Assembly (NCBI GenBank): GCA_022790855.1
Contig: JAAVYA010000048.1
Location: 1 to 52,429, forward strand
Reading direction: 5' to 3'
DNA: 52,429 bases
DNA from: Lachnospiraceae bacterium
Lineage (GTDB): Bacteria; Bacillota; Clostridia; Lachnospirales; Lachnospiraceae
The translations under genes were made by a program, and so were the position numbers. How positions within the stretch are numbered: the first letter of the stretch is position 1; every line of letters starts with the position of its first letter. This document shows, piece by piece, positions 52,361 to 52,429 of the stretch. The notes under the pieces were generated by a model. It searched no databases, was not told the DNA's origin, and worked only from the letters and a program-made list of their open reading frames with translations.

Positions 52361-52429
52361 TTGGTCAAGCCTTCGACCGATTAGTGACGGTCAGCTCCAT
52401 GCATTGCTGCACTTCCACCTCCGACCTAT
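52361..52429 (-). rRNA. rrl: 23S rRNA, 3' end (gene continues past right edge)
   Basis: The minus strand reads ATAGGTCGGAGGTGGAAG ... GAGCTGACCG ... ACTAATCGGTCGAAGGCTTGACC, the typical end of Firmicute 23S rRNA (helices 99-101). Transcription is leftward, so the body of 23S and 16S lie beyond the right edge and tRNA-Trp lies downstream in the same direction. Confidence 0.88.

Overview
This window looks like a chromosomal segment of a spore-forming, anaerobic gut-type Firmicute, most likely a member of the Lachnospiraceae. The evidence is the gene order plsX-acpP-rnc-smc-ftsY next to ylxM-ffh-rpsP-khpA-rimM-trmD-rplS-rbgA-rnhB-ylqG-ylqH (a Bacillus/Clostridium housekeeping arrangement), strong AGGAGG-type ribosome binding sites, dipicolinate synthase genes (spore core), and small-protein families typical of Lachnospiraceae. 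No species can be named from the sequence.

Layout. 1-3.4 kb: decayed mobile or nuclease fragments, then a plus-strand operon for cell-envelope functions (glycosyltransferase, permuted papain-like hydrolase, UPF0104 membrane protein). 3.4-7.1 kb: an accessory patch. A large serine recombinase with a small partner gene abuts the 3' half of a spore-type peptidoglycan-binding gene, followed by a decayed DUF262/HEPN pair and an antitoxin-like fragment. 7.1-13.7 kb: an oppA-B-C-D-F peptide importer on the minus strand, reading from about 13.6 kb down. 13.8-18.4 kb: a minus-strand operon of a condensation-type acyltransferase, a DUF6320 membrane protein, and one long ORF that joins an HSL-type esterase to an M3 oligoendopeptidase. 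18.5-21.9 kb: plus-strand dpaA-dpaB-asnB, with a good sigma-K promoter.

21.9-46.7 kb is almost entirely minus-strand housekeeping: ilvA, ftsY, smc, rnc, acpP, plsX, an M42 peptidase, pgeF, yraN, ylqH, a FliK-like protein, rnhB, two signal peptidases around rbgA, rplS, trmD, rimM, khpA, rpsP, ffh, ylxM, then ptsI, ptsH, an N-terminally deleted fruK, and a nuclease-helicase of the XPD/DinG type. 46.9-51.4 kb: an HPr-like protein without the active histidine, divergent larC, an Lgt-like protein with substituted key residues, a DUF4190 protein, a MATE exporter and a 36-residue membrane peptide. 51.6-52.4 kb: a 39-residue protein, tRNA-Trp and the 3' end of a 23S rRNA gene that continues beyond the right edge.

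Themes. Protein export and translation genes form the core (Ffh, FtsY, two LepB, ribosome maturation factors). Peptide use is represented by the Opp importer and the M3 and M42 peptidases. Sporulation shows in dpaAB with asnB and in the interrupted peptidoglycan-binding gene. PTS control appears split: HPr has His15 but no Ser46, while a second HPr-like protein has the serine but no histidine. The strongest candidates for something unusual are this HPr pair, the esterase-peptidase fusion with its acyltransferase neighbours, the recombinase lying inside a spore gene, and the Lgt-like protein without its expected catalytic residues.
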